Shown: one piece after another, positions 61,815 to 64,000 of the stretch
Layout of the letters: the number at the start of each line of letters is the position of its first letter
How positions within the stretch are numbered: the stretch's first letter is position 1
Origin: Pseudomonadota bacterium
Lineage (GTDB): Bacteria > Pseudomonadota > Gammaproteobacteria > Burkholderiales > Burkholderiaceae_C
Length of the DNA stretch: 64,000 nucleotides
Direction: 5' to 3'
Assembly: GCA_021819435.1 (NCBI GenBank)
Contig: JAKARB010000003.1
Location: 186,001 to 250,000 of the forward strand
Notes under the pieces: generated by a model
Told to the model about the DNA's origin: nothing
The model's input: only the letters and a program-made list of their open reading frames with translations
Database searches by the model: none
Position numbers and translations under genes: made by a program

Positions 61815-62437
61815 TTCATGGCCACCGTCTGGCTCTGCTGAAGCGGCAGGTAGGTCAGCCGCATGAGCCGATCCTGGATCTGGTCGACACGCCACTGGCC
61901 CTCGATGACATCGCCTTCGCGCGCAACCCAGGTCGACACCGGGCCGCTGATGACGGCGCGGCGCACGGGCTTCGAGCCCACACTGGCTTCGTCATCGAAA
62001 CGCCCCACCCACTGGTGCGGAAAGGGCGGCGCCACCGGTTCCGCCTGCGCGGAACGATCCACCTTCGGCGGTGGCGGCGGGGGAGGCAAGGCCGCCGCCC
62101 AAGCCGATGGGGTGGCCATGGTCATGGCCCGCGCTGGCGGCAACGATTCAACCTCGGCTCGTCGGGCACGCCACACTTGCACGCGCTCGACCAGCCACGC
62201 GCCCGCCGCTTCGGGTGCACGCTCAGCGCGCGTGCGCAGTGCATGGGCTTCGCCCGACTGGCCGGCATGCCGCGTGGACGTGTCCGCACGGCCGGCAGCC
62301 GCCGACCGATCGGCGGGCTGTGTCCGCGAGGCCCCACGGCGCTCAGCGAGTTCAACGCCGCTGGTGTCTTCGCCCTGTTGCAGCCAGAGCGTCGCACCCA
62401 GGGCCACCGCCAAGGCGATCAGCAGAGGCGGCCTCAT
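61811..62437 (-). CDS. Assembly-platform protein, GspC/PilP-like
   Basis: A 208-residue membrane-anchored periplasmic protein. One N-terminal helix (LLIALAVALGATLWLQQ) is followed by a charged, Pro-rich linker with a proline run. A small C-terminal beta domain (about 140-208, FPHQWVGRFDDEAS, VSTWVAREGDVIEGQWRVDQI) resembles the GspC HR/PilP domain that docks on the secretin. It overlaps both neighbours by ATGA. It precedes the secretin gene, as pilP precedes pilQ. Assignment is by pattern and order, not by strong similarity. Confidence 0.7.
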   Translation of the reverse strand: MRPPLLIALAVALGATLWLQQGEDTSGVELAERRGASRTQPADRSAAAGRADTSTRHAGQSGEAHALRTRAERAPEAAGAWLVERVQVWRARRAEVESLPPARAMTMATPSAWAAALPPPPPPPKVDRSAQAEPVAPPFPHQWVGRFDDEASVGSKPVRRAVISGPVSTWVAREGDVIEGQWRVDQIQDRLMRLTYLPLQQSQTVAMK

Positions 62438-63168
62438 GGCGCCTCCCTTGAAGATGGGCGGGCGGACGGCGTCGTCGTCGATGTTGGTGTTGATGTCGGC
62501 GTTGATGACGGCTTCAACTGCGGCGTGGCAGGCTGCGCTGAACGCCGCCACCAAAGCGAGAGGCTCACCTGGGCCTGCACCTGATCTGATTGAAGATCGC
62601 CGCGCTGGATGTCGAGGGCATCCACCGTCAGCGCCGGCTCGCGCTGCAGTTGGTCGAGCCAGGTCCGCAAGGCGGGATAAGGCACCTGCACCGGCATGCT
62701 CATGCGCTGGCGCCACAGGCCCGCAGCGGATGCATCCATCGTGCCCTCGGGCGCGATCCACCTCACGGCCTCGCCCTGCCACTGGACGGCCTGCAAAGGC
62801 ACGCCCGCCTGAGCCGCCGATGCCAACACGCGTGCCTGCAGGGCCAGGCGCTGGCTGTCGTCGGGCAGGCTCGACCACAAGCGAGCCCAGGCTTGCGGAG
62901 GTTCATCCAGAAGGGGCGCAGACCTGCCCTCGCTGTCCGAACTCGCCCGAGCGATGAGCCCATGCCTGAGCCGCCGGACATCGGACTCGGCCTGCGCCAC
63001 CGCCTCGCGACGCTTCGGCAGCTCCAACGCGATGAACCAGGCGCAGGCCAGCAACAAGCCCCCGCCGACCAGCCCCGGCAGCCCCACCTGGCGCAGCCAA
63101 AGCCGCCATGGTTGCCAAGGCCCGGACCCCAGCCCTCGCGACCGTTGCGTCATCGTGATCGCGCTCAT
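62434..63168 (-). CDS. Assembly-platform protein, GspM/PilO-like
   Basis: A 244-residue protein with a short cytoplasmic start, one membrane helix (about 28-50, VGLPGLVGGGLLLACAWFIAL), a coiled-coil segment (AVAQAESDVRRLRHGLI) and a ferredoxin-like C-terminal domain (about 110-215, with YPALRTWLDQLQREPALTVD and DIQRGDLQSDQVQAQVSLSL). The tail is Ser/Thr/Pro-rich with TPTST repeats. This layout fits GspM/PilO. ATG 63168 overlaps the stop of the preceding gene by ATGA. The longer frame to 63261 is rejected because it lacks the membrane-protein start. Confidence 0.78.
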   Translation of the reverse strand: MSAITMTQRSRGLGSGPWQPWRLWLRQVGLPGLVGGGLLLACAWFIALELPKRREAVAQAESDVRRLRHGLIARASSDSEGRSAPLLDEPPQAWARLWSSLPDDSQRLALQARVLASAAQAGVPLQAVQWQGEAVRWIAPEGTMDASAAGLWRQRMSMPVQVPYPALRTWLDQLQREPALTVDALDIQRGDLQSDQVQAQVSLSLWWRRSAQPATPQLKPSSTPTSTPTSTTTPSARPSSREAP

Positions 63169-64000
63169 GGCTGTCCCCCTGCCCCACTCACGTCGATGCG
63201 CCAGGCCAGGGTGCCACGCTCGCTGGGCACCGGTTGAGGCAGGGCGTCGCGGCGCTGCCATTCGGCCTGCGGGCCCAGGTCAGCCAACCACGCCAAAGCC
63301 GTGGCATCGTCGGGCACGGCCGCTTGCAGCCGCCACGTCAGCGCTTGCCCCGCGCGATCACCCCAGGTGCCCAGGTCGAGTTGAAAGCGGGTCAACGCAA
63401 TGCCATGTTGATGCGCCGTGGCGTCGACGTGGTCGAGGGCTGCGGCCCAAGGGTGCCCCAACCAGGCCGCGAGCTGCGCGGCCGAGCCCCAGGCTTCGGC
63501 TTGGAGCTGGGGGATGTTTGGATCCGAAGAAGCGCGTGATGCCGAACTGCCCGAGGTCCTCGCCTCTGAAGATTCGGGCTTCGTGTTACGCCCGTTGGCT
63601 TGCGCGGACTTCGCATGAGCCTGCAAGCGCGACAGCTCGGCCTGCGTGGCCTCTTGCGCATCAGCCACTTGCCAGGCCAGATCCAGTGCATGCACCGACG
63701 CGATCAAGCCGAGGGCCAGCAAAGCCCAGGACCAGAATGAAACGCGCACGCGCGGCCCAACGAAGTTCAGCGACTCAGCCCACGGCATGCGTGGAGGTCG
63801 CATGAGCGACGCCGCCAGGGCCACCGGCGATGCCGATGCCGAGCATGGCACCGCCATCGGCGAAACCACGTCCGACACAGGCGCCTCGAAAACCTCGTTC
63901 ACCGCCGCGCCGCCGTCCGCCTGGACGCCATCCCCAACGGTCACGAACGCCAGCGAACGCAGCACCCACCGCGCGCCGTCCACGCCCACCTGAGCCTGGG
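63165..64000 (-). CDS. Assembly-platform protein, GspL/PilN-like, 5' end outside window
   Basis: Partial gene, open to the right edge (last 278 codons). A soluble region comes first, then a membrane helix (VSFWSWALLALGLIASVHAL), a coiled coil (QVADAQEATQAELSRLQAHA), a Ser-rich linker and a periplasmic ferredoxin-like domain (PQLQAEAWGSAAQLAAWLG and ALTWRLQAAVPDDATALAWL). This is the layout of PilN/GspL periplasmic parts. With the two following genes it gives the platform order PilN-, PilO-, PilP-like, then secretin. Confidence in the exact family is moderate because the start is missing. Confidence 0.72.
   Translation of the reverse strand, partial: QAQVGVDGARWVLRSLAFVTVGDGVQADGGAAVNEVFEAPVSDVVSPMAVPCSASASPVALAASLMRPPRMPWAESLNFVGPRVRVSFWSWALLALGLIASVHALDLAWQVADAQEATQAELSRLQAHAKSAQANGRNTKPESSEARTSGSSASRASSDPNIPQLQAEAWGSAAQLAAWLGHPWAAALDHVDATAHQHGIALTRFQLDLGTWGDRAGQALTWRLQAAVPDDATALAWLADLGPQAEWQRRDALPQPVPSERGTLAWRIDVSGAGGQP

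Noticed and set aside
1..64000. tRNA, rRNA or riboswitch genes
   Set aside because: No cloverleaf, rRNA signature or recognisable riboswitch core was found by eye; a dedicated covariance-model search was not possible.

Overview
The window is GC-rich, densely packed DNA of Burkholderiales (Betaproteobacteria) character. Indicators are lipase/Lif pairs of the Burkholderia-Pseudomonas type, a DUF1840 protein, rsmI next to yraN, a pilT/cNMP-protein/pilU cluster, and a PEP-CTERM protein beside an EpsA-type regulator. A Leptothrix/Ideonella/Aquabacterium-like genus is an inference, not a demonstrated identity. No rRNA, tRNA, CRISPR array or intact insertion sequence was seen.

Left part (1-27,007): tldD is cut by the window edge. 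It is followed by a lipase chaperone gene and two tandem paralogous secreted lipases, all on the minus strand. rsmI and yraN diverge with overlapping 5' ends. A 2767-residue RTX protein with an N-terminal M23 peptidase domain, plus a small exported protein, lies in an AT-richer stretch between yraN and the diaA-like/dolP pair, which are usually neighbours. Next come a NAD-dependent dehydrogenase, pilU / cNMP-binding protein / pilT, then yggS / response regulator / hybrid kinase / proC. A ParD/ParE-like toxin-antitoxin pair has a clear palindromic operator. ubiA closes this part.

Middle (27,015-34,336): a tripartite RND efflux operon (adaptor, pump, outer-membrane factor), a histidine phosphatase and a DUF1840 protein, all on the minus strand.

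Right part (34,357-57,958): a long co-directional minus-strand locus that is the most interesting region. In transcription order it encodes a LuxR-type EpsA-like regulator, an exported ankyrin protein, a PEP-CTERM protein, a PstS-like secreted protein, a TpsB transporter, a 3826-residue two-partner-secretion exoprotein, an ExbB-type channel fused to DUF2341/LamG-like periplasmic domains, two ExbDs, a TonB-like protein, a porin-like barrel and a periplasmic coiled-coil protein. Gene order suggests that an Exb/Ton energy module is dedicated to this surface protein system; this is inference.

Far right (58,052-64,000): part of a type II secretion/MSHA-like cluster (assembly-platform proteins, secretin, three pseudopilins), translationally coupled throughout and running off the window.
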